Source of the DNA: Bufo bufo
Taxonomy: Eukaryota > Chordata > Amphibia > Anura > Bufonidae
Length of the DNA: 64,000 nt
NCBI RefSeq assembly: GCF_905171765.1
Contig: NC_053393.1
Coordinates: forward strand, 67,735,371 to 67,799,370
Reading direction: 5' to 3'
The notes beneath the pieces are model-generated. The model made no database searches. It was not told the DNA's origin and saw only the letters and a list, made by a program, of their open reading frames with translations. Positions 11,306 through 22,185 of the stretch are shown in pieces. Made by a program: the position numbers and the translations under genes. Within the stretch, counting starts at the first letter, position 1; each line of letters starts with the position of its first letter.

Positions 11306-12002
11306 ACCCCTTTATCCTGGCCCAGCCTTCTCTGGAGATCAAGGTGTGGGCTGGTCCCTCCCCCTAGCTCCAGAAGATTCTAGTGTTCTAGGAGTAGGCA
11401 GTGTGTGAAGACAGGCCTGGAGGAGATAGGGAGAAGATTGCAAGCGATCATTTCCCCAGGCATTCAGCTTCAACGCTTCTGAAGACTAACAGATCCCTGA
11501 GTGTCCTCTACCGCTTCTACAGACATAGAGAAGATTGTAGAGAATTTTCATGGTTACAGTGTGACAGTCAGCAAGGTAACAGCATAAAGCATCACAGACT
11601 TTTCCGCTGCAAAGGGGAAACAAGTTAAGACACCCTATACACCCCAGGTCAAGGGACACAGAGGCTACAATGTTTTAGTCAGCAAGGTGATCAGCGTACA
11701 GCATTCTCAGACTCTACTGCAGTGAAAGGATAATGAGTTCAGACACCCTGCACACCTCAGGTTCAATTTGGCCATATTATGGAAACCGCATGACGTTGTG
11801 CAAATTGCAGACATTGTGATAGATTGCAGTTGTTAGTCAGTGATCCTAGTACCAGGGACTGTAGCAAGAGAAAAGAGTCCTCTGACAGCCATTGCTGTAA
11901 ACATCTGATTAGCTCTTGCTTGGACATCTGGGTGGAATTTGCACTGTGTACACATGATTGCTGGAAGTACTACAACTCCTATTTGGTGCAGAATGGGGGG
12001 TC
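11306..12002. other. Unassigned
   Basis: Two imperfect direct repeats, gtcagcaaggtaacagcataaa (11567) and gtcagcaaggtgatcagcgta (11677), suggest a short duplication. No coding signal. Confidence 0.3.
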
Positions 12003-12006
12003 TTAA

Positions 12007-12424
12007 AAAGACCTGGAACCTCTCCTGACGTGTCTGTTTCAGTAACTACTTGCATTACCCATGTAATAACAATTCTGGAGCATCTATAACTCTATGTTGT
12101 GCCATTCCTTTATTATTCCTGCTAAAAGTTATGAATGAATTGCTAGCAGTTTGCATTGATGGTCCAGATGGGTATTATCAGTTGGGGTGTGTCCCTGCAC
12201 AGTCTGACACTGGCCGCATTGGACTGGATAGTGTCAGACTGTGCAGGGACACCCCCCAACACCCAACTGGTAACACCCATCTGGACCTTCAATGCAAACT
12301 GCTAGCAACTAATTCATAACTTTTAGCAGGAATAATAAACTAATGGATGCTCCAGAATTGTTATTATATGGAGAATGATAGTAGTTACTAAAACAGAGAT
12401 GTCAGGAGAAGTGGCAGATCCTCT
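12007..12424. mobile_element. Foldback MITE, family D, TTAA-flanked
   Basis: TTAA at 12003-12006 and 12425-12428 flanks inverted arms: cctctcctgacgtgtctgtt pairs with aacagagatgtcaggagaag, and agtctgacactggccgcatt lies beside its diverged complement. About 418 bp and non-coding. Decayed relatives are at 9243 and about 58140-58420. Confidence 0.75.
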
Positions 12425-12428
12425 TTAA

Positions 12429-12968
12429 GGGGAGCATGTATAAAGATACAAAAAAAAATAAAGGTAAAATAATAATGAATGAGGCCTTTTACCATAGGGG
12501 ATGATTTGTTAATGGTCTTGCCATACAATAATTAATTATCACTAATTCTCTGGGGTTGGACCTCCAGTGATCAGACGCTCATCACGTGGCTAGATGAGGA
12601 GTTGTTAGTGTGGTTCACCCTTTGCAAGTTTTGTTATGGTGAAAGGCTGACCTCTTGTGGATAAAATATGGTAATGCATTTTTTACAATATGTATTTTAA
12701 AATGTTTTTCGCTCACAAGTACAACATAGTAAAGGTTGAATTATAAGAACTACTTACTGTTTAATACTTATACAGTCTGCTCAGTGCTTACCTCTATGTA
12801 TGGCCACAAAATGAACTTTGCAATACCCGTCAAAGATTAGCCTTGTGGCTTCAGTTAGTTAAAATGAAAACATCTTAAGAAGCTGATGAAGCAAACTTTG
12901 AAATGAGTTAAAAGACACAGGTGTGTGCCCTGCAATCTGTCAGGGGTATGGGGTTTATAGGTATGGTT
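12429..12968. other. Unassigned
   Basis: No gene or clear repeat. A short segment at 12878-12907 weakly resembles the hammerhead-like motifs discussed elsewhere and was rejected. Confidence 0.3.
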
Positions 12969-12977
12969 ATGCACACA

Positions 12978-13395
12978 GGGCCGGTTTTAGACAAAATGTG
13001 GCCCTGGGCAAAATCAAAACTGGGGCCACAAATCTTGTAATAATGTACTAACAACACAGTTACATTCTGTCGATTCCGGCGCTCCCTCACAGATTTACAC
13101 CCCGTAAAGCTCCTCACACAGTTCTTCACCCTTATGGCCCCAGAATACGCCACATACCCCCTCCCCTCACAGCAATGAGTTCCCCTTACTCACAGCATTT
13201 GAGAGTGTTAAAAACCGGAAGAGCATTGGATTCCTCTTCAGGCGCGCTTTCCCCCAGCGTAGATCGGGGTAAGCACCCTGTTCTAAAAATGAGTCGCAGC
13301 CTGTACTAGGCTTCCAGGCTCATTGTTAGTATATCCCAGTTCAGGCCACTAGGTGGCAGCACTGAACTGTGATAAAGTGATTTCTATACAGAATT
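12978..13395. repeat. Probable hAT-type fragment
   Basis: Begins CAGGGCCGGTTTTAGACA, the style of left terminus seen in the hAT-type elements at 32878 and 35164. I did not find a matching right end or an 8-bp duplication, so only the left part is supported. Confidence 0.4.
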
Positions 13396-13397
13396 AG

Positions 13398-13720
13398 GCT
13401 ACATGCACACGACCGTATGCGTTTTGCGGTCCGCAAATTGCGGATGCGCAAAAAAAAAAGGATGACGTCTGTATGGGTTACCGTTTTTTTTTGCGGATCC
13501 ATTGTAACAATGCCTATCCTTGTCCACAAAACGGACAAGAATAGGACATGTTTTTGTTTTTTTTGCGGGGCTACGTAACGGAGCAACGGATGCGGACAGC
13601 ACACAGAGTGCTGTCCGCATCTTTTGCAACCCCATTGAAGCGAATGGGTCCGCCCCCGAGCCGCAAAAAATGCGGCTCGGATGCGGAACCAAACCACGTT
13701 CGTGTGCATAAAGCCTAATG
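13398..13720. mobile_element. Foldback MITE, family C, TTA/TAA-flanked
   Basis: Ends ggctacatgcacacgaccg and cgttcgtgtgcataaagcc, with TTA on the left and TAA on the right. Inner inverted pairs cluster around tgtccacaaaacggacaaga. The overlapping 119-122 codon minus frames come from the palindrome and are not genes. Confidence 0.7.
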
Positions 13721-14400
13721 GAGCAATTTACATCTGATGTTTGTAAGTTGTGGTCCACTTGGGGGACTTAACAAAAAGAAAAGAAAATGTTAAATAAAGT
13801 TTTAAAAATATAAAAAACATAAAAATTAAAATCACCCCCATTCCCCAAAATAAAAGAAACAAAAAATATATATAATTATGGGCATCGCTGCATGCGAAAG
13901 TGCCCATACTATTAAAATATAAAAAAAAAGTTATACACAACCCAAATGGTATTGTCAAAAACAACAGATCGTCCCACAAAAAATTAGCCCCCACACATCT
14001 CCGTGGACATACCGGTAACTATCAAAAGGTTATGACGGTCAGAAAATCTCGATGAAAAGAAAAAATAATTTTTACGAAGTGAGTCCTGATGAGGCTTAGT
14101 TTGCTGCAGTGAGGGGGCCTATAGAGGTCCTGAGTTGGGGGGATGTTAGGGTTGCCACCTTTCCCAACAAAAAATACTGGTTGCACAAGTTAAAAAAGTT
14201 GGCGTGGGTTAATACGGGTGTTATTTGATTATATTTAACGTTTTGCTACATTTTTTTTCTTAATAAAATCAAACTTTTCTGTATAGGACACCTTGTGTAT
14301 TTTAGTTTCATTTAGCCTCTATTTTTAAGGGCAAAAACCTTAACCACTGGGCTGTAGAGCTCAACGCTATGTATCATACAGCAAGCACCCGGCTGCAATG
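13721..14400. repeat. Family A repeat and unassigned flank
   Basis: 13760-14060 shares the blocks of the AT-rich family A copy at 775-1605 (tgggcatcgctgcatgc, agatcgtcccacaaaaaatt). 14060-14400 holds nothing I recognise. Confidence 0.45.
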
Positions 14401-14929
14401 TGTCACGGATGATGTTGCAGATAGCTGGAACTTATGAATAAACGTCCGACTGGCTTTATCCCAAACTAAGGAGCATATAGGTGAGCCCTATAAAATTCTA
14501 AGAGCTCTCCCTGACTGCTATGCCGATGCAAGGGTCTCAATGGTAGACGATTGCATGCCCACGTACCTAAGACTGTGTGACACCTGAAAACCCTATAATA
14601 GTGAGGGGACACGACCACCGGCTCCCTGCACTTAATACGGACGGAGTCAGGGTCACCTAGAATCAAGCCAGCAAGGAAACACAATACATGAAAAGACTTA
14701 TCTGAGCAAACAGCAGCAGTAGCCTCCAGCAGTGAACACTTCATCCAGGAAGTAGTATAAACCGCAAAGTGAGGCAGTATGGGAGGGAATATAAAGGGAG
14801 ACGATTAGTCTAAATAAGTGACACCTGGGAGAAGGAAAGGAGATGACAAAGTGAAACCAAAACAAAGAACGTCATGCAAGAGGTAGAGAAGAACGTCTGC
14901 CAGACCTTCTCACAGAACTGGCGGTGACA
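14401..14929 (-). repeat. Probable 3' LTR of the Gypsy element
   Basis: On the minus strand it starts TGTCACCGCC at 14929, directly after the coding region, and ends ATCCGTGACA at 14401. This gives TG...CA ends with short inverted termini over 529 bp. No second LTR exists in the window for comparison, so the exact ends are inferred. Confidence 0.6.
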
Positions 14930-15480
14930 GTACCCCTCCCTCTACGGGTGGACTCCGGACACTCAGAGCCCACCTTCTCAGGATGAGACCTATGGAAAGC
15001 CCTGATAAGACGAGAGGCCTTAATGTCCGCCACTGGGACCCACATCCTCTCCTCAGGACCATAACCCTCCCAATGAACGAGATACTGGAGAGAACCGCGG
15101 ACAATGCGGGAATCCACAATCCTAGAGACCTGAAATTCAAGATTACCATCAACAACAATCGGAGGAGGAGGCAAAGAGGAGGGTACAGTGGGTTGGACAT
15201 AAGGTTTTAATAGGGGCCTGTGAAAAACATTATGGATCTTCTAAGTCTGAGGAAGATCAAGACGGAAGGCAACGGGATTGATGACGGACAAGATCTTGTA
15301 AGGCCCAATAAACTTAGGACCCAACTTCCAGGAAGGAACCTTCAGTTTGATATTCTTTGTAGACAACCACACCAAATCACCCACATTCAGGTCCGGAGCA
15401 GGCACACATCTCTTATCTGCCACACGCTTATATCTCTCACTCATCCTCTTCAGATTACCCTGAATCTTTTGCCAAATAAA
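14930..15480 (-). pseudogene. Gypsy integrase C-terminus and chromodomain
   Basis: Open pieces at 15241-15444 and 14930-15174 encode the basic integrase tail (LNVGDLVWLSTKNIKLKV, WKLGPKFIGPYKIL) and a chromodomain (YLVHWEGYGPEERMWVP). In this family the chromodomain guides integration by reading chromatin marks. The two pieces are in different frames, so at least one indel separates them near 15200. Confidence 0.85.
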
Positions 15481-16444
15481 TCACAAAGACGAGGAAAATC
15501 TCTCCTCATCAGGTAAACCAGAAGACCCCTCTCCAGATAATGTCCCAAACTGCGGATAAAACCCATATGCACCAAAAAATGGTGACTTATCAGAGGACTC
15601 CTGGCGACGGTTATTTAAAGCAAACTCAGCAAGGGACAAAAAAGAATACCAATCCTCCTGATTCTCTGCCACAAAACAGCGCAGATATGTCTCCAGATTC
15701 TGACTGACACGCTCCGTCTGACCATTCGACTGCGGGTGAAAAGCAGAAGAACGACAACCGAATCCCCAAGTGAGAACAGAAGGCCTTCCAGAATCTGTAA
15801 ACAAATTGCGTGCCCCTATCAGAAACGATGTCTGAAGGAATGCCATGCAATTTAACAATGTGATCAACAAACGCTTGCGCCAACGTCTTAGCATTGGGTA
15901 ACCCAGGAAAGGGAATGAAATGCACCATTTTGCTAAAAACGGTCCACTACCACAAGAATCACAGTCTTCCCCGAGGAACGAGACAGGTCCGTAATAAAGT
16001 CCATGGACAGATCCGTCCAAGGACGGGAAGGAATGGGTAACGGGAGGAAAGAACCCGATGGCCGTGAATGAGGGACCTTGGCACGAGCGCAGGTCTCGCA
16101 GGCTGCCACAAAACCCTCAACCGTCTTACGAAGAGCCGGCCACCAGAATCTCCGAGCAATGATATCCACTGTGGCTCTACTCCCCGGGTGCCCAGCAAGG
16201 ACAGTATCGTGGTGCTCCTTAAAAACCTTGTGTCGTAAAGCGAGAGGCACAAACAACCTCCCAGGAGGACAAAGATCAGGAGCCTCTGCCTGGGCTGCCT
16301 GAACCTCTGCCTCCAAATCAGGATAAAAAGCAAATATGACCACCCCTTCAGCCAAAATGGGACCCGGGTCTTCAAAGTTCCCCCTCCCGGAAAACAACGT
16401 GACAGGGCATCCGCCTTCACATTTTTAACCCCACGTGACAACAA
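15481..16444 (-). pseudogene. Gypsy integrase core, frameshifted
   Basis: The HHCC zinc-binding region (HPGSRATVDIIARRFWWP, CETCARAK) is followed by the catalytic D in MDFITDL. A frameshift lies near 15930. The second D (SDRGTQF) and the E (NGQTER) then appear in two different frames. All three catalytic residues are visible but never in one frame, so no active integrase can be made. Confidence 0.88.
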
Positions 16445-16910
16445 AATTAAACCTAGAAAAGAACAAAGACCATCTGGCCTGTCTCAGGTTCAGACGCTTG
16501 GCCGATTCCAAGTAGGCCAGATTCTTATGGTCGGTAAACACGGTAATAGGGTATCTGGCTCCCTCTAACCAATGGCGCCATTCCTCAAAGGCTAATTTGA
16601 TGGCCAACAACTCCCTATCTCCCACATCGTAATTTATCTCTGCAGAGGAGAGTTTCCTTGAGAAAAAGGCACACGGTCGCCATTTGGCAGGAGAGGGACC
16701 CTGAGACAAGACCGCACCCACACCCACCTCAGAAGTGTCCACCTCAACAATAAAAGGTAGAGAGACATCAGGTTGCACCAAAATGGGAGCGGAAGCAAAA
16801 CTCTCTTTAATACTAGAAAAGGCTTTAAACGCATCTACCGACCACGAGGAAAAATCCACCCCCTTTTTAGTCATATCAGTGAGTGGCTTAACAACAGAGG
16901 AATAATTCAA
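16425..16910 (-). pseudogene. Gypsy reverse transcriptase thumb and RNase H
   Basis: A 161-codon open stretch holds the end of the RT connection ([12 protein letters not shown]), the RNase H region ([51 protein letters not shown]) and the start of the linker to integrase. The segment before it, which should contain the YxDD palm of the polymerase, is absent. Confidence 0.87.
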
Positions 16911-17654
16911 AGGCTGTCTCAGGGTCCCGAATTGTGATACTGTTCAGCTCCCTGAAATCCAGACAAGGTCTTAAAGAACCATCTTTTTTCCAGCGGCAAC
17001 AGGTGACTTCGAGGGTCGGATGTGTCCCTTTCTCAGGCTCTCAGAGATATAAGTACGCATAGCGACTCGTTCAGGTTGGGAGAGATTGTATAAACGTGAT
17101 TTTGGCAGCTTGGCGCCTGGGATGAGATTAATAGGGCAATCGTACTCCCGGTGAGGGGGCAGCTCCTGGACACCACTGTCAGAAAACACATCAGAAAATT
17201 CTGAGAGAAAAGATGGCAAAGTCTTGGTAGAAACCTCTGAAAGAGACGCCATGAGGCAATTCTCTCTGCAAAACTCACTCCAACCATTTATTTGCCTTGC
17301 TTGCCAATCAATGGTGGGGTTATGTTTAGTGAGCCAGGGTAGCCCCAACACTAGAGGAGTAGGTAATCCGCTTAGGATGAAACATGACATATCCTCAACA
17401 TGAGCGTCACCCACAGTCAAACGGATATTGTGAACTATATTTAACGATCTTTGAGAAAGTGGAGCGGAATCGATAGCAAAACCAGGTATATCCTTTTCCA
17501 AAGTGCATACCTGGAAACCATGTGTTATAGCAAATTGATTATCAATCAGATTGACAGCTGCTCCACTATCTACAAAAATCTCACAAACAATGTTCTTGCT
17601 GTTTAGCGCCACCCGGGCAGGTAGGAGAAAACGGGAACTACAAGCAAACGACAA
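16911..17654 (-). pseudogene. Gypsy protease and start of reverse transcriptase
   Basis: A retropepsin-like protease has its active-site triplet in [14 protein letters not shown], followed by [17 protein letters not shown]. Next comes the RT amino-terminal region ([34 protein letters not shown]). A frameshift near 16985 and then a jump from the '[14 protein letters not shown]' block (about 16925-16960) straight to RNase-H-proximal sequence show that most of the RT palm was deleted. Confidence 0.87.
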
Positions 17655-18118
17655 ACCTTCAATTTCCGCATCAACCTTGCCAATAGTAGCAAATGGAAAG
17701 TTTTTAGAGGGTTTTTTTCTTTTTTTTTATTACCCTCAGAAAACTCCATGAATCTCCTAGAGGGGCAAACATTAGCCAAATGATTTATACCCCCACAACA
17801 GAAACAAACCCTCCTCTGAGAGCTGAAACCTCTACTATCAGAGGCAAGCAAACCCAGCTGCATGGCCTCCTCCTCAGAGGGGATTGAGAGAGACTGAGAC
17901 CCCTGCGCACTGAATGAGACAGCCCCACTGTCCTTGGGCTGAATATGACAGGAAGGAGAAGTCTCCTCTCTCTCTCTAAGACGCCTGTCAATACGAACAG
18001 CTAGAGACATGGCAGACTCTAACGACGCTGGTCTCTCAGGAAAAGCAAATGCATCTTTCAATCTTTCCGAAAGACCATGGCAAAATTGACTTCGGAGTGC
18101 AGCATCATTCCAACCAGT
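17603..18118 (-). pseudogene. Gypsy gag C-terminal region with zinc knuckle
   Basis: Encodes the gag end, including AFPERPASLESAMSLAVRID and a CX2CX4HX4C knuckle (CFCCGGINHLANVC) used to bind RNA in nucleocapsids. The frame overlaps the start of the protease frame. Upstream gag is missing; similarity ends abruptly at about 18118, next to unrelated GC-rich sequence. Confidence 0.85.
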
Positions 18119-18365
18119 ATAAGTGAATATTGATGAGCTGGACGGCGCTTCAAAACGGCGGTTGGGGGCGGCTGGCTGGGCGCAAGTGAATTTAAAACGC
18201 CGCCCCTTGGGCAGAAAGAAGACGATTCTACCAGGTTATAAAACATCAGTTTACTTTATTTATAAGGTGGACAGGGGGTATACTTATATGATTTTAATAC
18301 ACTTTAGAAGACCTGTGCAGTCACATATGTAGCTAAATATGCTTATTGGGCCTGTCAGTGTCCCT
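18119..18365. other. Unassigned junction
   Basis: Contains short inverted blocks (cggcgcttcaaaacggcg, tttaaaacgccgcccctt). No coding signal. Confidence 0.3.
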
Positions 18366-19112
18366 TTCAGGTCCAAGCCAACCTACTCAAAACATGTTTC
18401 CTAGAGAAAGGATATCTGATTACTCTTATTGAGGATGCCTACAAGAGGGCTAGTGTACTGGATCAGAGTCAATGCCTGCGATCAAAGGTCCAAAACAATG
18501 GTGAGAACGTGGAGGATGAAAACCGAAATAGAAGTTTCATCATCACATATTCTTCCTCGCATGGCAAAATTAGGGACATCCTCAAGAAACATTGGCCAAT
18601 CCTTCTTAAGGACTCTATCCTCAGCAATACTCCCACAAAGGCCTGTGATTACATTCAGGTGAGCTCCTGCTATCACAAATCTAATCCCTAGCAGATTGAG
18701 ACAACTCACCTCTGCACACAAACCCTACCCTGGTGTGAAAACGGGTAGTTTTCGCTGTGGGATATTACGACGTTTCTGCTGCAAGTCTATCATACACGGC
18801 ACGGGCGAATTCCAGTCCAACACTACAGGAAAAAAAATTCAAATGAGGCATCATCTTACCTATAAATCAGATTTTATAATCTATTTTATCGAATACGATT
18901 GTGGGAAACAGTGCGTGGGTCTCATCACACAAGAGCTGCATAACCGCTTATGCCAACAATTTCAGAAAGAAATTCCTGACCGAGTGAGAGGAGAGAGTCA
19001 TCAGACAAAAATAAAAATAACACCTATTGATCATGTTCCCGAAAACACCTATAACAGGTTTGAAGTCCTGAAAAAAAGAGTTTTTTTGGATTTATAAATT
19101 ACACACTATAAA
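18366..19112 (+). pseudogene. Penelope-like element relic with GIY-YIG endonuclease
   Basis: Read across frames, the sequence gives the end of a reverse transcriptase (NRSFIITYSSSHGKIRDIL, KKHWPILLKDSILSNTP) and then, at about 18870-18960, YFIEYDCGKQCVGLITQELHNRL-type text that matches the GIY-YIG endonuclease of Penelope-like retroelements (CGK.YVG.T...L..R). At least one frame change lies near 18690 and stops follow. Homology is from memory of the family pattern. The GIY-YIG-like block after an RT thumb is the main evidence. An alternative is another LINE-type relic, but those lack this C-terminal block. Confidence 0.65.
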
Positions 19113-19127
19113 TCCAGATTCTGTAAG

Positions 19128-19590
19128 GCTACTTTTTACATCTGCGTTTTTGCTGGATCCGGCAGGGATCAGCAAAAACGCTTCCGTTAGGATAATAGAC
19201 CTACTGCATCCTTTATGAACGGATCTGGTTGTATTATCTCTAAAATGACGGCACTAAAACCATTGTAAGTCAATGGGCGCCGTTTTCTTTTGTGTCCTAG
19301 AAAAGGAATCCAGCACCATTGACCTACATTGTGTTTCATGCCGGATCCATCTTGATCAGTATCCCATGAAGCACACAAAAACCCTGCTTGCAACGCTTTT
19401 GTGTTTGCGATGGGGATGCAACCAAATTGAACGTAATGCATTCTGGTGCACTCCGCTCCGTTCAGTTCAGTTCAGTTTTGTCTCCAATGACAATGAATGG
19501 GGACAAAACTGAAGCGTTTTCCTACGGTTTTGAGATCCTATGATGGATCTCAATACCGGAAAGGACAACACTGATGTGAAAGTAGCCTTA
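19128..19590. mobile_element. Foldback MITE, family C
   Basis: Ends aaggctactttttacatctg and gatgtgaaagtagcctt with TTA/TAA-like flanks. Inner text includes tgccggatccatcttgatcag. Closely related in ends to 40134-40608. Confidence 0.65.
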
Positions 19591-19632
19591 AAGGAACATT
19601 AGTAGCAATGGTATTCTGAAAGTTACAATGTA

Positions 19633-21171
19633 CACTGCTCAAAAAAATAAAGGGAACACTTAAACAACACAATGTAACTCCAAGTCAATCACACTTCTGT
19701 GAAATCAAACTGTCCACTTAGGAAGCAACACTGAGTGACAATCAATTTCACATGCTGTTGTGCAAATGGGATAGACAACAGGTGGAAATTATAGGCAATT
19801 AGCAAGACACCCCCAATAAAGGAGTGGTTCTGCAGGTGGTGACCACAGACACTTCTCAGTTCCTATGCTTCCTGGCTGATGTTTTGGTCACTTTTGAATG
19901 CTGGCTGTGCTTTCACTCTAGTGGTAGCATGAGACGGAGTCTACAACCCACACAAGTGGCTCAGGTAGTGCAGCTTATCCAGGATGGCACATCAATGCAA
20001 GCTGTGGCAAGAAGGTTTGCTGTGTCTGTCAGCGTAGTGTCCAGAGCATGGAGGCGCTACCAGGAAACAGGCCAGTACATCAGGAGACGTGGAGGAAACC
20101 GTAGGAGGACCGCTATCTCCGCCTTTGTGCAAGGAGGAACAGGAGGAGCACTGCCAGAGCCCTGCAAAATGACCTCCAGCAGGCCACAAATGTGCATGTG
20201 TCTGCTCAAACGGTCAGAAACAGACTCCATGAGGGTGATATGAGGGCCCGATGTCCACAGGTGGAGGTTGTGTTTACAGCCCAACACCGTGCAGGACGTT
20301 TGGCATTTGCCAGAGAACACCAAGATTGGCAAATTCGCCACTGGCGCCCTGTGCTCTTCACAGATGAAAGCAGGTTCACACTGAGCACATGTGACAGACG
20401 TGACAGAGTCTGGAGACGCCGTGGAGAACGTTCTGCTGCCTGCAACATCCTCCAGCATGACCGTTTTGGCATTGGGTCAGTAATGGTGTGGGGTGGCATT
20501 TCTTTGGAGGGCCGCACAGCCCTCCATGTGCTCGCCAGAGGTAGCCTGACTGCCATTAGGTACCGAGATGAGATCCTCAGACCCCTTGTGAGACCATATG
20601 CTGGTGCGGTTGGCCCTGGGTTCCTCCTAATGCAAGACAATGCTAGACCTCATGTGGCTGGAGAGTGTCAGCAGTTCCTGCAAGACGAAGGCATTGATGC
20701 TATGGACTGGCCCGCCCGTTCCCCAGACCTGAATCCAATTGAGCACATCTGGGACATCATGTCTCGCTCTATCCACCAACGTCACGTTGCACCACAGACT
20801 GTCCAGGAGTTGGCAGATGCTTTAGTCCAGGTCTGGAAGGAGATCCCTCAGGAGACCGTCCGCCACCTCATCAGGAGCATGCACAGGCGTTGTAGGCAGG
20901 TCATACAGGCACGTGGAGGCCACACACACTACTGAGCCTCATTTTGACTTGTTTTAAGGACATTACATCAAAGTTGGATCAGCCTGTAGTGTGTTTTTCC
21001 ACTTTAATTTTGAGTGTGACTCCAAATCCAGACCTCCATGGGTTGAAAAACTTGATTTCCATTTTTTAATTTTTGTGTGATTTTGTTGTCAGCACATTCA
21101 ACTATGTAAAGAACAAAGTATTTCAGAAGAATATTTAATTAATTCAGATCTAGGATGTGTTATTTTTGTGT
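19633..21171 (+). mobile_element. Tc1-like transposon, DD34E type, 3' terminus missing
   Basis: The left end CACTGCTCAAAAAAATAAAG follows TA at 19631-19632. The right side runs to gatgtgttatttttgtgtt at 21171 and then switches to other sequence just where the matching inverted terminus should begin. The element therefore lost about its last 25 bases. Confidence 0.88.
19929..20935 (+). pseudogene. Tc1 transposase, DD34E, one frameshift
   Basis: From the ATG at 19929 the paired helix-turn-helix region is readable ([36 protein letters not shown]). Near 20105, in the GGNRRR linker, a short deletion shifts the frame. The rest is open from 20150 in the other frame to the stop at 20933-20935. Catalytic residues are D in LFTDESRF, D in LMQDNARPH and E in [11 protein letters not shown], with 34 residues between the last two. 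The box [12 protein letters not shown] is present. Only the one lesion separates it from an open gene, but with the right terminus also missing it should be immobile. Confidence 0.9.
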
Positions 21172-21730
21172 TATACATTTACAAGTTTGATGTTTTCCCT
21201 TCTGATTTCCAGGACTATGGCTCCACCCAGTGGCCATGATGGGGATACTTGTAACTTCCAAGGTTGATATCCTTTTATATATAATTTATGGGATTATATA
21301 TCGTTGTATTTTTTTAGACCGTTTCACCGTTATTTATAGCTGAGCATTTATCACTGTATATATATAATTATTATTATTATTATTATTTTTAAATCCAATG
21401 GTTGTATTTTTTTATATTTAGATATGACCACAGACTCTTTACTATACTAACAGAGGTTCCATCTATTTTTTATGAATGAATATTACATGACAGGTTGACA
21501 CGCCCCTGTACCAAATGAGCGTGAATACTGGTATTTTACATAAGTGTATTTGGAGACCTCTGTAACGGTTATAATCTGAGGAAGGGGCCAGTACGGCCCA
21601 GAAACGCGTCATTGACCAATAAAGAGTATAACAAATGACCATACCCTTCTCCTTCCTCCCCCGATACGGACAGCGCTCCCTCTTCATTCTTCTTTACCTC
21701 TAGATACTTCACTTGGCCAGTTACCGGGCC
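21172..21730 (+). repeat. Probable Penelope-like 3' or pLTR segment
   Basis: AT-rich sequence with a TAT-repeat stretch at 21365-21390, ending in a hammerhead-like motif and the text caataaagagtataacaaat. Its position downstream of the Penelope-like coding relic, with a MITE and the DD34E transposon in between, suggests that they are parts of one old element. That linkage is inference. Confidence 0.45.
21567..21617 (+). ncRNA. Hammerhead-ribozyme-like motif, core intact
   Basis: The core halves are CTGAGGA (21576-21582), which fits CUGANGA, and GAAA (21601-21604). Stem II is GGGCC / GGCCC (21585-21589 with 21595-21599). The palindrome ACGCGT (21604-21609) can form a minimal stem III or a dimer. 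Cleavage would follow the C at 21610 (GTC). Stem I can form between GGTTATAAT (21567-21575) and ATTGACC (21611-21617) with an internal loop. The weak point is the base of stem II, where an A and a G-A mismatch replace the usual pair. Penelope-like elements are known to carry hammerheads. Confidence 0.55.
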
Positions 21731-22023
21731 GTGACAGCGTGAGCAGGAGCTGTGGTGGACATCATTTAATGCCTTTCAGAGTGTTGTGCCTCTAGTGCAA
21801 CGTGCCAGACCACAGGGGTGATATGTGAGTGTAAGGGTGTGCCGAATGGGTGTAGTAGTTGTACTCATTTTTGCCGTAGCTATGTGCTTAGGGCTATTGA
21901 CTTGTTGGAAGGTCAACCTTCAGCCCAGTCTGAGGTCCAGAGCACTCTGAATCAGGTTTTCCGTAAGAATATCTCTGTATGTTGCTCCATTTAGCTTTCC
22001 CATAAACTCTGACCAGTCTCCTT

Positions 22024-22169
22024 GTACCAGCCACTGAAGAATACCTCCACAGCATGATGCTGCCACCACCATGTTTCACTGTAGGATGGTATTTGCAGTA
22101 CCAGCCACTGAAGAATACCTCCACAGCATGATGCTGCCACCACCATGTTTCACTGTAGGATGGTATTTG
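22024..22169. repeat. 74-bp tandem duplication within the Tc1 relic
   Basis: The segment starting gtaccagccactgaagaata occurs at 22024 and 22098, nearly identical. It is a private duplication of transposase sequence. Confidence 0.9.
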
Positions 22170-22185
22170 GCAGGTGATGAGTAGT

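Larger units (their letters stand above)
14401..18118 (-). mobile_element. Gypsy (Metaviridae) chromodomain LTR retrotransposon, degenerate
   Basis: Read on the minus strand, the order is gag end with zinc knuckle, protease, truncated reverse transcriptase, RNase H, integrase, chromodomain, then one LTR. That is the chromovirus branch order of Gypsy elements. The 5' LTR, primer-binding site and most of gag are missing; homology stops near 18118. Frameshifts and a large internal deletion in reverse transcriptase leave it non-functional. It is an old genomic copy and no infectious capacity is implied. Confidence 0.92.

Noticed and set aside
12878..12907. Third hammerhead-like segment (CTGATGAAG...TTTGAAATGAG)
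   Set aside because: Stem II has a one-base loop, the palindromic ACGCGT is missing, and no neighbouring element supports it.
14085..14125. CTGATGAG string
   Set aside because: No GAAA partner or stems around it.
20192..20935. 247-codon frame as a host gene
   Set aside because: Has the Tc1 DDE catalytic motifs and lies within Tc1 terminal sequence; it is the second half of a frameshifted transposase.
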